Assembly (NCBI GenBank): GCA_958295665.1
Contig: OY282559.1
Coordinates: 126,951,605-127,015,604, forward strand
DNA length: 64,000 nt
Direction: 5' to 3'
DNA from: Tipula vernalis
Lineage: Eukaryota; Arthropoda; Insecta; Diptera; Tipulidae
Shown: piece by piece, positions 22,219 through 35,786 of the stretch
Numbering within the stretch: position 1 is the first letter of the stretch
How the letters are laid out: the number at the start of each line of letters is the position of its first letter
The notes under the pieces: generated by a model
Told to the model about the DNA's origin: nothing
What the model saw: the letters and a program-made list of their open reading frames with translations, nothing else
The model's database searches: none
Translations under genes and position numbers: made by a program

Positions 22219-22255
22219 GTGGCGGTGAACGCATGTATAAATGCGTGACCGCCAC
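22219..22255. repeat. G/C-rich stem-loop
   Basis: GTGGCGGTGAACGCAT pairs with ATGCGTGACCGCCAC around the loop GTATAA. It is a strong hairpin with one bulge. It lies in a 250-bp island of higher G+C (about 22050-22290) that has only weak coding character on either strand. Confidence 0.7.
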
Positions 22256-22591
22256 AATTTATTTTCATTTTTTATTTATGGACCTGAAAGTTAAGGCAAA
22301 CTGCTAATTACTAAAATCTATCAATTTTTAAAATTTCGACCAAAACTATTAATATTTGTGAGAACGGGACCCAAAACAAAACTAATAAAAATGTGTGACT
22401 GGAAGGACTGAAGGACGGACATGCTGTATTTCTAATTGATGTTTTGGAGTCCTGGAACAAAATGTTTCTCGCGATTACAATACTTACCCAATATAACTTT
22501 GTTATAATGGGAAAAGTAACTAACAATTAAACGAGCTGTCATGTAAATAGTGCTTCGAAATTTATAATTATTTACTCCAATTATGTCGCCG

Positions 22592-22614
22592 AGGTTAGGT
22601 TAGGTTAGGTTTAG
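22592..22614 (-). repeat. AACCT simple tail of minus-strand LINE
   Basis: On the plus strand GGTTAGGTTAGGTTAGGTTT; on the minus strand it is an AACCT pentamer tail after the LINE. The LINE fragment at 53.18-53.46 kb ends in the same pentamer. Confidence 0.75.
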
Positions 22615-23643
22615 ATGGCGGTCCATTAGGACCAGGCATAGCCACAAAAATGGTCCGCGGCCATACCACGAATAATTGTTTCCAGGCCACCAGACTATTA
22701 CCCCCTACAAAAGTATGGTTCTGACTACTGCGGTATGAAGCCAATGTACGATGCGAGGCATTTTTGCAACAGTATAGCGCTACCGTAGCTTTCTTTATCC
22801 TTACCAGAATATTAGGTTCCCAATATAATTTGCTATCCAAAACGAGACCCAGAAACTTCGCTTCAACTGTAAAAGTCAAGCTGAACCCATTTAAAGTGGG
22901 AGGATCGATGTGAGGAAGTTTATAAGCACATTGTTAAAGGCCCCCTCAATATCCAAGAAGGTTACCATTGCGTAGTCTCTATATTCAAAAGATTTTTCAA
23001 TGAAAAATACAAGAAAATGAAGAGCAGTCTCTACAGATCTCCCCTTGCAATAGGCATGTTGAGATTTAGACAGCTTTTCCGGGACAATCGTGCCTCTAAT
23101 ATGATCTTCTATTTGACTTTCAAGTGTTTTAAAAAAGAAGGAAGACAAGCTAATCGGTCTAAGGTCTTTGGGATTACAGTGTAAGCGTTTTCCCGGCTTA
23201 GATATGAAAACAACCCTCACTTCTGTCCATTTACTAGGAATGTGACATAGTTCTAGGCTGCCTTTGAAAATTACCTCTAACCGGGGTATGGTTAGATCCG
23301 TAGTTTGTTGAATATCCGCAGGAATAATACCATCGAGTCCAGGCGACTTATATGGTTTAAAACTGTTTATCGCCCATAGGATCTTTTTTCTGCTAATAAT
23401 TTGGCCTATGAGGCTACTTGCCATTTTACCTACTGATGTGCTAGGTACAGACAAAACAATCAGGAAAATGAGTCTCCGTCAAAAGTTCCAGCGATTCCGC
23501 ACTATTAGTGGTCCATATCCCATCCGGCCGTTGAAGATAACTTCGGATGGAAGGACCAGTTGCTAGTACTTTGCGTAGCCTAGACATCTCCGAAGACTCC
23601 TGAATTTTGCCACAGTATAGTCTCCAAGAGCAGTTCTTGGCAT
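22592..23643 (-). mobile_element. Jockey-superfamily (LOA-like) LINE fragment, minus strand
   Basis: Minus-strand order: pre-RT segment RHAKNCSWRLYCGKIQESSE through SLELLTETHFP (23640-23470); RT blocks SFKPYKSPGLDGIIP, LRPISLSSFFFKTLE, SKSQHAYCKGRSVETALHF and FLDIEGAFNNV (23400-22925); then directly a post-RT segment EAKFLGLVLDSKLYWEPN (22860-22800). The catalytic YADD block and thumb between the last two are missing, so an internal deletion joins FNNV to the connection region near 22920. There is a frame change near 23455. The RNase H domain is absent. Clade assignment rests on FLDIEGAFNNV and the AACCT tail and is tentative. Confidence 0.85.
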
Positions 23644-23849
23644 GTCGCCTAAATCAAAGATAATAAAAAGTTATATAGAAATTGAAGCACTAATATAGGT
23701 TACAGTAGAAGAAGATAGCAGCTCAGAATACAACCTGGAAAGTCATTCATCTGAAATTGATTAATGTTTCCCGTCATACTATCGGTTAGGTTCAAATTTA
23801 AGTTTGGATACTCCAAATTATGCATAAGTTCGCCGATTACCGATAGAGT
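23644..23849. other. Spacer between two head-to-head LINE fragments
   Basis: Nothing recognised. Confidence 0.5.
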
Positions 23850-25676
23850 TTTACTCTGCGTTCAATGCAGCCCGTATGGAGTTTCGAAATTTAAACCGGT
23901 TCCTTTATAATAATTATATTTTGCAGATTGAAGAAGATCTTACTACTAATCCTAAAAATTTCTGGAATTTCATCAACAGCAAAAGAAATGTTGTTGGATT
24001 TCCGTCACCACTGATTTATCAGAACTCATCTGCAAGTCAGCCCTCGGATATCTGTAATTTATATGCCAACTATTTTAAGTCTGTCTGTAAGTCTCATACT
24101 ACTATTACAAAATCTAGTGACTGTTCGGAATTTAGTCTGTTGAGCTTTTCTGTAGATGAGATCTCCGATAGTTTGACGCCACTTGACGTGAATAAGGGCT
24201 CAGGACATGACGGCATTCCACCCATCCATATGAAAATCTGAGCGGATGGTTTAGCTGTTCCTCTCGCGTTTATTTTTAACGAAAGCCTCCGTACAGGGGT
24301 TTTCCTGGAGCCTTGGAAGATTTCCCTCATTCGCCCGAATTTCAAATCGGGCAAAAGGTGTGAAATCAGCAATTACCGTGAGATCGCTATACTCTCTGCT
24401 ATACCGAAACTATTCGAAGCATTGGTACAAAAATTTCAATTTTTTCATTTGAAATCGTTAATTTGTCCTGCTCCACATGGCTTTTGTCCTGGAAGATCCA
24501 CAGTGACCAACCTGATTTCTTTTTGTGGTCATTTACATAGCAGTATTGCAATCAGGCAACAACTGGATGTTGTGTACACGGACTTCTCAAAGGCTTTTGA
24601 TAAGATTGATCATTCGATACTTATCAATAAGCTTGGGAAATTGAATTGTCAATTCATTCCAACTAAGTGCTTCAATCTTATCTTTCGGATCGATGGCAGT
24701 ATGTTAAGATCTATGACTCGTCCTCAGTTTTATTTCGAGTTACCTCTGGTGTTCCACAGGGAAGTCATATTGGACCTCTTCTTTTTTCGCTATTTATTAA
24801 TGATGTTGTTCAGTGCTTTGAGTTCGCGCATTGCCTGCAGTATGCAGACGATTTGAAAATATTTGCATCAATTTGTAGTGTATTTGACTGTCTTAGGTTG
24901 CAAAGGGATTTAGACACAATTTGTGTCTGGTCGGCTAACAACAAATTGTCCCTGAATATAGCTAAATGTAAAAGTATTTCTTTCTATCGCATTCGCTCTC
25001 CGGTGTTTTATGGATATTTGCTGTTTAATGGAGTCGTGGAAAGGGTAGAGTATATGTCCGATATTGGGGTAGTATTTTCTTCCGATCTAACGTTTGTGAG
25101 GCACATTGATTCTGTTATAGCAAAGGCTTATATGATGTTGAGTTTCATAAAGCGTAACTGCAGGGACTTTTGTGACCCGCTTACATTAAAGTCGTTGTAT
25201 GTTGCCTTTGTCCGTTCTCCGCTAGAGTATGCCTCGCAGGTTTGGTCTCCTTTTTTTTATAGGTGCCATTCTGATCTTTCAGAATTGAAAGCGTTCAGAA
25301 GCAATTTGTTTTATATGCACTTCGCAGTACACCATCAATGAATAATTATGCTATTCCACATTATCATGAGCGCTGCAACCTTTTGGGATTACAGCGTTTA
25401 GAACAGCGTCGGGTAGCAGCTTGCGTTTTATTTGTTCGCGACATTTTATTGTATCGTATTGATTGTGCTGAATTACTCGCACGACTCAATATTTATGCTG
25501 ATGAACGTTGTTTGCGTCGTCGTGATGGTTTTGTACTAATCGATTCTGGCTCAACAAACTATCAACTTTCGGAGCCAGCCTTAACCACGTCTCGACTTTT
25601 CAATTATTCATACGATGTTTTTTATTTTAATTTGACTAGAGATTCGTTTAGACGTGAGCTTTTTAAGACCTTATAG
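23850..25676 (+). pseudogene. CR1/jockey-type LINE ORF2, 5'-truncated and broken
   Basis: Starts inside the pre-RT region (YSAFNAARMEFRNL, NPKNFWNFINSK), then RT blocks NKGSGHDGIPPIHMKI, a TGA at 24239-24241, NYREIAILSAIPKLFEALV, HGFCPGRSTVTNLISF, YTDFSKAFDKIDHSILINKL. A frame change near 24680 leads to SGVPQGSHIGPLLFSLFIND and the catalytic loop QYADDLKIF, which is intact. After another frame change near 25290 the C-terminus CNLLGLQRLEQRR continues to a TAG at 25674-25676. No endonuclease domain remains. Three lesions show that it is dead. Confidence 0.9.
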
Positions 25677-25795
25677 GCATTTTATTGTTTTTATTTTGTT
25701 ATGTACATACTTTTCATTTTTTGATTTAAATTATTGTTGCCGATTGTATACCACTGTAGGTAATATATTAAATATTAAATAAATAATAATCATCG
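25677..25795 (+). other. LINE 3' UTR and AT-rich tail
   Basis: Follows the ORF2 stop and ends in ATTAAATAAATAATAATC. No clear target duplication. Confidence 0.55.
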
Positions 25796-25799
25796 TAAG

Positions 25800-28700
25800 G
25801 GTTATCAGCAATCTAAATTTAAATAGAGAGGAAGGTGATTATGCATCATCTAAATAACGCCAAATTTGTACTAGTATTAAAGGATGGCGACAAAATAAAT
25901 GCTTTAGAAAACCAGACAAAAAATATTGGCAGTAGTATTTCGAAATTCAGCGCTTTATTACAAAATACATTTCAACTGCTACAACTTTACAAAATAACTG
26001 CTTAAACCCAAAGGACGCTTACTATTTTATTTAAGATGAGAGCATTGCAAAAAGAAAACCAGTTGAAGTGGTTAATTGCCTTCAATGATTGAATACGAAT
26101 TAGAAAATAAAAAAACAGCCCTTTGGAAGAAATTTGGTTTTGGGCCCATAACTGTTATCACAAAAATAAGAATACAATTTTAATATCGTCCTATTCGTGG
26201 GCTATCAAAAGATGTAATTAAAAAGTATCCAAGAGTTACGTAACCAAATGACACACAAAAAACGAAGAAGATTCTATCGTCGCAATGATTAAAAAAAAAT
26301 GAAAGAAACACAATTGCATTCCTCATAATTCAAGAATTGTGATATTCGTTCTTATTTTATTTGAAATAAATGCAAAATTATGTAACTATAAATAATTGTA
26401 TTTCCATTGAGGCTCAGATAATGTCAATTTTCAGGTTTATGCTCTCTGAGTTTAATTTAGGTTGGTAAACTGTTAATATTTTATGAAAAGAAATGCTTAT
26501 GTCCGATATTTTGTTACGATGAGAGAGATTTTGAGTTTTAATTCTTATGTTCAGTTTTCCAACAGTAAAACGTACAATAGTAAATTTGTGTTTGTTTAAT
26601 ATAATTTTAAAACTACTGGAAAGTGTTACATTTTTAGTTTTAAGCAACTTGTTAGAACAATCAAGGAAGATAAAGTGAAACATTGATAATGTAAGAAGCT
26701 ATTTTTGATTCTGCTAACTAATTTCCCAACCCCAAAAGGCACTTTAGGGATGAAGTGAATATCAGCAGAACATAGAAAAAACCAAACCACATACATTCAA
26801 CTCTGACAATGAGCTGGAGTGAGGGACATGTTCGTAGTATTAATACTCATAAAAATAATTATCTAAAGTAACATAAAGGGGATAATGAAAAATTTTGGAA
26901 AAAAGCGTGAAATTTAATATTTGAGTGAAATTTACTGTTTAAGTGGAATTTAATGTTTGAGTGAAATTTAATACTGAATGTTGTATCTTAGGTCCTACGG
27001 GTTGCACCAACAAGGTGAATTATTGATTTTGAACGTCTACTTAGATTAGAAAACATCCCCACTCATGCACATGATAATAAATCTTTGAGATTTCAATAAT
27101 TTCGAAAAAAAATTGAGTGAAAATAAGAATGCTGTAAACTTTGAAATATTGTAGCTTGGCTCATACGGGTCGCGTCGATGTAGCCTTATTCGTAATTGTA
27201 GAGATTATTCTTAATAAAAATTGATTTGGTTATGAAAGCATATTGCTAGAGGTATTAATCATCGCAGTCGGAGCACAATCGCAGATTTCAAGATATGCAG
27301 ACTCAAAATCTTCGATATTCGGATGCGCTGCCTTATTCTTTTGAACTCTCTATAATCTCTTTTAGTTGGCAAAGGTAACATTGGGCTAGTTTTATTAGTG
27401 TTCGGATGCCATTCTCTACCGTTAAACTATTCCCCATTATTTAACGGTATTTCCGGTTCTTCTTTTTGATGACGAAATACAGTTTTTCAAATGTGTTTAA
27501 TTTTTATGTTGCTTTATTAATTTTTTTAAAAGGTTCAAGAGTTACTAATGAAAGACACTTCTTTACTCTCTTAAGAAATCTAGTTCTGAAATCATCGAAA
27601 AATTGGCGACAAAACGCTTTTTTTAAAGTACGTTTTGCTCGAGTCTTCTCTCCGGTTGCAGAGCCTTAACGGTTTTGAGTGAATATTCACTGCAACCTGC
27701 AGACTCCAAATTCTGGAAGTTGGTGTACTTATTTATTCAAAAGTTGCAAATATTAATTTATAATTCCCTTCCCCCTCGCTTTATATTTTTTGGACTTCGT
27801 TTCCGAGTTATTGTCATCCAATAGAAATAAAATAAACAGAGGAAGTTATTTGTCAAAGAAACTCCCCTCAAACAAAGGCTCCAGAGCCGGGTTATAGAAC
27901 TGTACTTGAGATTTTCTTGAAGTAAATAAAAGCCAAAATGCACTGGAACTTCGAAACTTGAACTACCTGTAGGTTTTCCATGTCTTCAAATTCAACTAAG
28001 TAAATTTTAAATTATAATCAATACATCCAAAAATATGAAGAATTTGTTCTCAATATACGAGAAATATAAAACTGCTGCCGGTCGATATTTTCAATTGATA
28101 ACACAGTAACTTTATAACAAAAAAAAATCCTAATCGTCACATAGACGTAATAAAACGTTTTAGAATATCTACAATATAAAAAATTTAAAACTTTTATTTT
28201 TGCTCTTTATTTATGAAAATGTGCCGTAAGTATTAATTTAAGAATACAAAAGAAAAATGTTCAATATAATAAACTTTCCGCCATTTGATAATGAGCTTTA
28301 CACAAACTCTCTAATTAAAATTTGTAAGCATTTTTATAATAATGTTAAATAAAACAAAAACAAAAAATCATAGGACGAATAATTTTTATAATAAGCTTCT
28401 ATATCACCGATCTGATAACCCAAAATATTCCCAATTTTAAATCATCATCGCACAACTTTATCAGTACCCCGCATCAAATTAAAAATTTATTTCTGCTTCC
28501 TACGTAACTAAAAAAAATTAAATTAGTGATCCATACTTTATGGCTGCTATACAACACAGACAAAAAATATTGGCTCTCTCACGTTTCACAAATGCCTCAC
28601 CCATTTTCTGTAAAAATATTTTGTGTGCGGCATAAGATTTAGAGGACGACGGACGAACGAAAAAAAAAAAAAAAAATACTAAATTAGCAAAAACTATAAA

Positions 28701-30115
28701 AATACAGTGAAATCACACTTAACGCTTTGCTATTTACAGTTGAAGTATTTTATGATGAGCAAAATCCTCCTTCCCGAAACCGTCTTCAAAAATACATGAA
28801 ACTTAAATTTTCCAATTAAATTTTACCACTTTGTTGGCCACACAAAAAATAAAAATGTAAATTGTTAAAATATTGAAAATCTCATACCAAATTCCGGTAC
28901 TTTGAGAGTCGCACACCACTAAACACTCATCACATCATCGAACACCGCAACGGTTATTATGAGGAGTAAAACAAAATTTGTATATTGATGCGCCTGTTTA
29001 AATATTGAATTTTTGTGCCGCGAGTAGAAAAAAAAATTGTTTGAGTTTTCTTCGTATTTTGTACATTTGGTACATTTTTATATATCCACTGAAATTTAGG
29101 GGAAGGGGTGGGAGAATAATGGGTGGCTTTAAGTAAATAGTATAAAATGCAAAATCAAAATTGGAAATTTTGAATGGTTCATCGATATTATTGAATGATT
29201 TTTTTTAATGTAATTGAAATTTAATTAAAAATGTAAATGTTATTCAATTAAGGGGTAGGGTGGACTGGAAGAAGATGTAATTGGTATTTATATTTTCTGT
29301 GAAAAATCAATTCCCTTTAGACGTCCTGAATTCCACAACGGGTTTCTTAGTATAAGCAATTTATTATGGATCTAAGCGATAAAACTAAGTTTCAATTCGA
29401 AAAGCAAGTTCATTTTGTATCAGATACTATAAGCGGCATGCAACAAAACAAATCATATGGCCATGGCAAATTTTCAGTCATATATTATGGAGTTATTATC
29501 AAAAGCAAAACACGAAATTATTTGAAATGGTTGGATTAACAATAAATATTCGCGGATTGGGTAGTATTTGAGTTGCTTGATATTATTTTACCTGGAGATC
29601 GTTGATATTCGTGAATAACTTTCGTATAGCGAATTTAGTGAAATTTTATATCAGAGATATTAAGTCGATTCTATAGTTAGTTGTTAGTTCCTAAGATAAA
29701 ACGAAATTGTTTATGCTCTGAAGAATTCTTCGGGTTATATCAATTTTTTGCGAACCACCACTGATGTTTAGTATAAATTGATTAGGTTTGGCACTGGGGA
29801 ATTCCCTCGGCCATAATATCGTCTGGAGTTGGATTTCTTACTTAAACAAAATTTACTTTTATTTCCTTAGCTATTTCAGATTAGGTTCTTAGTCTATAGC
29901 ATCAAATGGAATCAGCACATTTTCTGATGGATTTTAATGAAATTTTTTAACTAAAATATTTTGAAGACCATGTATATTGTTCCTAATATACAATATATTT
30001 CATGACCAGGCTAAATATGAAAATATTATTTTTCTAATTAATTCGGAATTGTGCGTTGCCGCTAATAAATTTAGCGCTCTGAATAAATATTACCTAAAAA
30101 TCAGGATAATGGAAG
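25800..30115. other. Long A/T-rich stretch without recognised genes
   Basis: No convincing ORF. Two weakly similar 45-bp segments (TCCTACGGGTTGCACC near 26993 and TCATACGGGTCGCGTC near 27162) suggest an old local duplication. A poly-A run sits near 28660-28678. A hairpin-prone pair CCGTTAAAC/TTTAACGG occurs near 27420-27448. Confidence 0.5.
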
Positions 30116-30119
30116 GACC

Positions 30120-30560
30120 CTATACTTTATCCTCAATTGAACTTATCAACACGGATAAATTCAAAGAGATTTCCGACGGAATGGTCCACCATTGCTTCAT
30201 ATTCAATTTAATTTATCGGAACCGATAAATTTAACGAAATTTCTTAAGAAATGAATTTATTAAGACGGATAAATTCAACATGATTTCTGATTTTGGCGAA
30301 ATGACCAACTGTTCCTTTATCTTCAAATGAATTTATACCAAGCCTGATAAATTCATAAAGAATTCTTAATTTCGATAAAACGGCCGATTAATGGTTTATA
30401 TTCCTTTGAACTTTTGTAAAGATGGATAAATTCAATTAGTTTTCTGACGATATGGATGAATGTTACTTTATCTTCAATTGAATTTATCGAAACGGATAAA
30501 TTCGACGAGATTTCTGATTTCGACGATAAGGTCGAATGTTGACTTAGGTTTGATGTTAAC
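30120..30560 (+). repeat. Tandem repeat, about 70-85 bp unit
   Basis: About five units built on CTTTATCTTCAATTGAATTT, then ACGGATAAATTCAACGAGAT, then TTTCTGATTTCGACGA. Units start near 30126, 30197, 30314, 30398 and 30467. A stray related segment is at about 35590-35620. Confidence 0.75.
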
Positions 30561-30689
30561 CACTATATCTACATAGGTAAAAAATATTACTTATGTAGTG
30601 CAAATTTAATTACATACAAATACATTTCAAGCGAATGCAAGCGCCGAAATCGATTTATTTCTTCTGATTGAGGCAAATTAAAAAAATAT

Positions 30690-33600
30690 AGAAATTATGG
30701 AGCTTACAGAGTTTAAAAATTTGTAGATTTACTAAAATTTATAAAATTGCCTAAATTTATAAAATTTACAGTATTTATAGAAATTAGGGAATTTTCAGAA
30801 TAAAAAAAAATCGCAAAAACAGTTTTAATATCTAGAATTCATAGAATTTCTAGAATTTATAAAACTCCGCAGTTAAAACAATTTATAGAACTACTAAAAT
30901 TACAAAATTTAAAGAATCTACAAAATTCATAAAATTTATAGAATTAGTTGTAAAATTTACAGAATTTAAAATTTTATAGAATTTATAAAATTTATGGAAT
31001 TTAAAATATTCGTAGAATTTATAAAATTTAAAGAACTAAATTTAAAGTGTTTTAGGATTTTTATAGAATTCATAGAATTTATAGAATTTATAGAAATTAC
31101 AAAATTTATCGGATATATAGGGTAAAAAAAATTTAATGAATTTATAAAACTTGTAAAACTCAAACAAATTGTAGAAATTATGATATTATTAAAATTTGTT
31201 GAATTTTTCAGATTTATAGTATTTAAAGAACTTACTGAATTTTTAGCCTTTATTTAATTCTTGGATAGAAACATTAAAATTTATAGAATTTATAAAATTG
31301 TTGGAATTTTAAAATTTGTATAATGTAACGAATTATAGAAGCTTGGGATTTTTTAAAATACAAAAGTCAAACTTGAGTTTGTATAATTTAAAGAACTGAC
31401 AAATTTTAAACAATTTATAAAACCGATAGAATCCGCACAAAATTTGAAGATTTGAGAGAATTTAAAAAAAATTGGAATTTTAAATATTCATAGAATTTAT
31501 AGAGTTTAAAGACTTATTAAAATTTATAAAATTAAAAGAATATATCATGTTTACAGAATTTATAGGATTTATTAAAGAACTTAATTTAACGAATTTTTAG
31601 GCTTTATAGAATTCATAGAAGAATTTATAGAATTTATAAAATATGTCGGATATAGAAGATTCATAGAATTTATTGGATTTAAAAAATTTGTAGAATTCAA
31701 ACAAATTATAGAAATTTTAGAATTTTTAAAATAAGTGAAAGAGTTTATACTGACATACTTGAAACAATTTATAAAGCCCTTAAAACCTATTATTAAATTT
31801 TACGAATAGGATGGAATTTATAAAATTCATTAAGTTTATAGAAATTATAAAGTTTATAAACATATTAAAATGTATAATATTTAGAGACTTTGCAGAATTT
31901 ATAAAATTAATACAATTTGTTTAATTTTTCAGATTTATAGAATTAATCGAATTTCCAATATTTATACGAACTAGAAAATTTATAGGATTTTTAGAATTTG
32001 AAGCAATTATAGAAATTTTGGAATATTTAACGTACATAAGTCAAATTTGAGTTTGTATAATTGATAGAACTATTGTAACATATCTGAAACAATAAATAAA
32101 ACAATAAGAATCTATACAAAATTTATAGAATTGAGAGAATTTATAAAATTTGTTAAATTTAAAAAAAATCATAAAATTTATAGTGTTTGAAGACTTATTA
32201 AAATTTATAACATTTAAAGAATTTGTCGTGTTTACAGAATTTATAGAATTTGTACGCTTTATAGAATTCATAAAATTAATACAATTTATAAAGTTTTCAT
32301 GATTTATCGGAAAAGTAGATTTCGTAAAATTTATTAAATTTATAAAATTTGTAGAATTCAAAGAAATTATGGAAATTTTGGAATTTTTAAAATAAGTCAA
32401 ATATAAGTTTATAGAGTTTATGGAACTGACTTACTAGAACAATTTATAAAACCCATAAAATCTATAGAATTTAAAGAATTTAAAAAATGATAAGATTTGG
32501 AGAATGGAGGGAATGTATAAAATTTATAGAATTTATAATGTTATAAAATTTATTGGATTTTTCAGATTTACAGAATTACAGAACTACAGAATTTATAGGA
32601 TTTGTAGAATTTCAAGAACCTAATGAATTTTTAGACTTTGTTGAATTCATAGATATAAATATTAAAATTTACAGAATTTATCGAATTTCTTTAATTATTA
32701 AAATCTGTATAATTCAAAGAAATTATAGAAATTCTGGAATTTTTAAAATACATACATACTATGTATAACTGAAATTAGAGTTTGTATAATTTATAGAACC
32801 ATTGTAACATATCTGAAACAGTTAATAAAACAACAAAAATGTATACAAAATTTATAGAATTGAGAGAATTTATAAGATTTGTGGAATTTAAAAAATTCAT
32901 GGAATTTACAAAGCCCTTCTAAGGCTTACTAACATTTATAACATTTAAAGAATTTCTGGTGTTTACGGGATTTATAGAATACTTAATTTTAGGCTTTATA
33001 GAATTCATAGAATTAATAGAATTTATAGAATTTTCAGAATTTATCGGATAAATAGAATTCTAATAAATATACAGATTTGACAGACTTCAGAATTTATAGG
33101 ATTTGTAGAATTTTAGGAACTTATTTAATTTTTAGACATTAATTAATTCTTAGATATAAATATTAAAATTTATAGAATTTATCGAGTTTATAGTTTTTAA
33201 AATTGGTAAAATTCTAAGAAACTATAGAAATTTTGGAATTTTTCAAATAGGTAAATATGTAAAAATTTGAAATTGTTTAGTTTATAGAACTGATATTTCT
33301 GAAAATATTATTAAAACCTATAGAATCTATACAAAATTTATAGCATTAAGAGAATTTATAAAATTTATGGAATTTAAAAAATTCATAGAATATATAGAGT
33401 TTAAAGCCTTATTAAATTTTATACGATTTAAAAATTTGAAAGTTTTTACAGAATTTATAGGATTTATAGAATTTTAACAACTTTCTGAATGTTTTATAAA
33501 ATTCTATAAAATTATATTTGTGGAGTACAAAGAAGTAATGGAATTTTTAAAATAAATCAAATATGAGATTCTAGAAATTATAAAACTGCGAAATACTTGA

Positions 33601-35335
33601 AACAATGTAAAAACCCATCAAATCTACAATATTAATAGAATAGATAGAATTTATAAAATTTATAAAATTTATAGAATTCATAAAGTTAAAAAACACAACA
33701 AAATTTAGAATATTTAGAGAGTTTGCAGACTTTATAAAACTTGTAGAATTTATTGTATTTTCCGATTTATACAATTCATCGAATTAACAGAAATTATAAG
33801 AAATCCAGAATTGGTAGGATTTATAGAATTTAAAGAACTTCCTGAATTTTTAGACTTTATTGAATTTAAAGAGAATTTATAAAATTTTTTGAATTTTTAA
33901 AATTAATATATTGTAATTTAAATAAATTATAGAAATTTTGGAATTTTTAAAATACATACGCTAAATTTGAGCTTGTATAATTTACAGAATCTATACAAAA
34001 TTTATAGAATTGAGAGAATTTATAAAATTTATGGATTATAAGAAGTTATAGAATTTACAAAGTTTGAAGACTTATTAAAATGTATAACATTTAAAGTATA
34101 TGTTGTGTTTACAGAATTTACAAGATTTATAGAATTTAAAGAATATACTGAATATTATCCTTTATATAATTAATAGAAATTGCAGAATTTATAGAATTTT
34201 CAGAATTTATCGGATATATAGAATTAATAGAATCTATTGAGTTTATAAAATTGTTTGAAATTCTAAAATTTGTATAATTCAAAGAAATTAAAAAACTTTA
34301 ATTTAACTTTAACTTTATTTTTTAAAATACATTAGTCAAATTTGAGTTTGTATAATATATTAAACTGACAAATCTGTAACAATTAATAAAACCAATAGAA
34401 TTTGCACAACATTTAAAGATTTGAAAGAATTTAAAAAATTATGAAATTTAAAATATTCATAAAATTTACAGAGTATGAAGACTTATTAAAATTTATAAAA
34501 TTAAAAGAATTTGTCGTGTTTACAAAATTTATAGAAATTATAGAATTTAAAGAACTTAATTTAAAGAATTTTTAGGCTTTATAGAATTCATAGAATTTAA
34601 AAAATATATCGGATATACAAGATTCATAGAATTTATTGAATTTATAAAATTTGTAGAATTCAAACAAATTATGAAATTATGGAATTTTTAAAATAAGTCA
34701 TAGAGTTTATAGAATTTAAATACTTGAAACAATTAATAAAATCTTAAACCTATAAAATTTTAAGAATTTATAAAAATTTATAGGATTTTTACAAAAGATG
34801 GAATTTATAAAATTCATATAAACTTTGCAGATTTTGCAGAATTTATAAAATTTATAGAATTTGTTGTATTATACGATTTTTAGAATCTTCAAAATTTGTA
34901 GGATTTATAGAATTTAAAGAACTTACTCTATTTTTAGACTTTATTGAATTTATAGATAGAAATATGAAAAGATAGAGAATTCATCAAATTTTTTGAATTT
35001 TTAAAATTTATATAATTCAAAGAAATTATAGAAATTTTGGAATTTTAAAAAAAACATACGCTAAATTTTAACTTGAATAATTCACAGAATCTATACAAAA
35101 TTTATAGAATTGAGAGAATTTATAAAATTTATGGATTTTAAGAAGAGTTTGAAGCCTTATTAAAATTTATAACATTTAAAGTATAGAATTTAAAAAATAA
35201 ATGAATATTATCCTTTATAGAATTCGCAGAAATTATAGAATTTATGGAATTTTCAGAATTTATCGGATATATAGAATTAATAAAATCTATTGAATTTATA
35301 AAATTTGTAGAATTCAAACATGAGTTTGTAGAATT
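30690..35335. repeat. AATTTATAGAATTT satellite with higher-order structure
   Basis: 4.6 kb of 10-14 bp variants of AATTTATAGAATTT. Chance frames give repetitive Asn-Phe-Ile-Asn peptides and are not genes. A longer marker starting GGAATTTTTAAAATA recurs near 31347, 31718, 32017, 32387, 32733, 33235, 33540, 33940, 34320, 34683 and 35038, mostly 300-400 bp apart. Two marker types exist: one continues AAATTTGAGTTTGTATAATT and later GAATCTATACAAAATTTAT; the other continues with a shorter AAGTCAAATATAAG form. The alternation implies a roughly 700-bp two-part unit. Confidence 0.85.
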
Positions 35336-35366
35336 TTTTGTACTGACATACTTGAAACAGCTACAT

Positions 35367-35786
35367 AGGGCCATTTGTTGTTGACCTCGAATGTTGGTAA
35401 TTTTCATACAATACCATATATAGAAATTTTTGAGATTCACTGTATGCATAAATGGAAGATTGGCCAATTCATATCGAATGATTTTGGTGTATGGTCGATT
35501 CTTTAACCACAATTTGATTTATGGTTTTGTTGCTTGATCGGCTATGAGTCTACATTCAAGGAGAGTTCCAGTTTTGGTATTTGATCTTTTGTTTATCTTC
35601 AAATGAATTTATCTGGCATGAATAAATGCAGACTTAGATTTTATTATTCGGTCGGTTGTGCTATGGAATTTATCCGGCACTTCCTGTGAATTGGTAAATC
35701 TTCAATATAGTAAACCTCAAAATTTTCTATATATCGTATGAAAATTGCCAACATTCGAGGTCAACAACAAATAGTCCTATTTCATC
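35367..35786. repeat. Foldback: inverted repeat arms of about 75 bp
   Basis: The left arm (35367-35437) contains TTTGTTGTTGACCTCGAATG; the right arm (about 35705-35786) carries the inverted match CATTCGAGGTCAACAACAAA. The arms extend to the words around CATATATAGAAATTTTTGAG. A direct, weaker third copy of the right arm lies at about 35870-35960. Nonautonomous element or tandem/inverted family. Confidence 0.75.

Noticed and set aside
22050..22307. Possible small secreted protein (hydrophobic N-terminus)
   Set aside because: Hydrophobicity follows from T-rich sequence; a G/C-rich hairpin lies in the frame and no conserved motif is seen.
22592..22614. TTAGG run as interstitial telomere repeat
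   Set aside because: It is the AACCT tail of a minus-strand LINE, with a matching tail on another LINE fragment at 53.44 kb.
25880..26000. Possible env-like segment with INALENQTKNIGSSI
   Set aside because: Short, no further retroviral-type motifs or LTRs around it; too weak to call.
30966..33774. Minus-strand Asn-Phe-Ile-Asn-rich frames
   Set aside because: They come from the AATTTATAGAATTT satellite and have no domain or conserved start.
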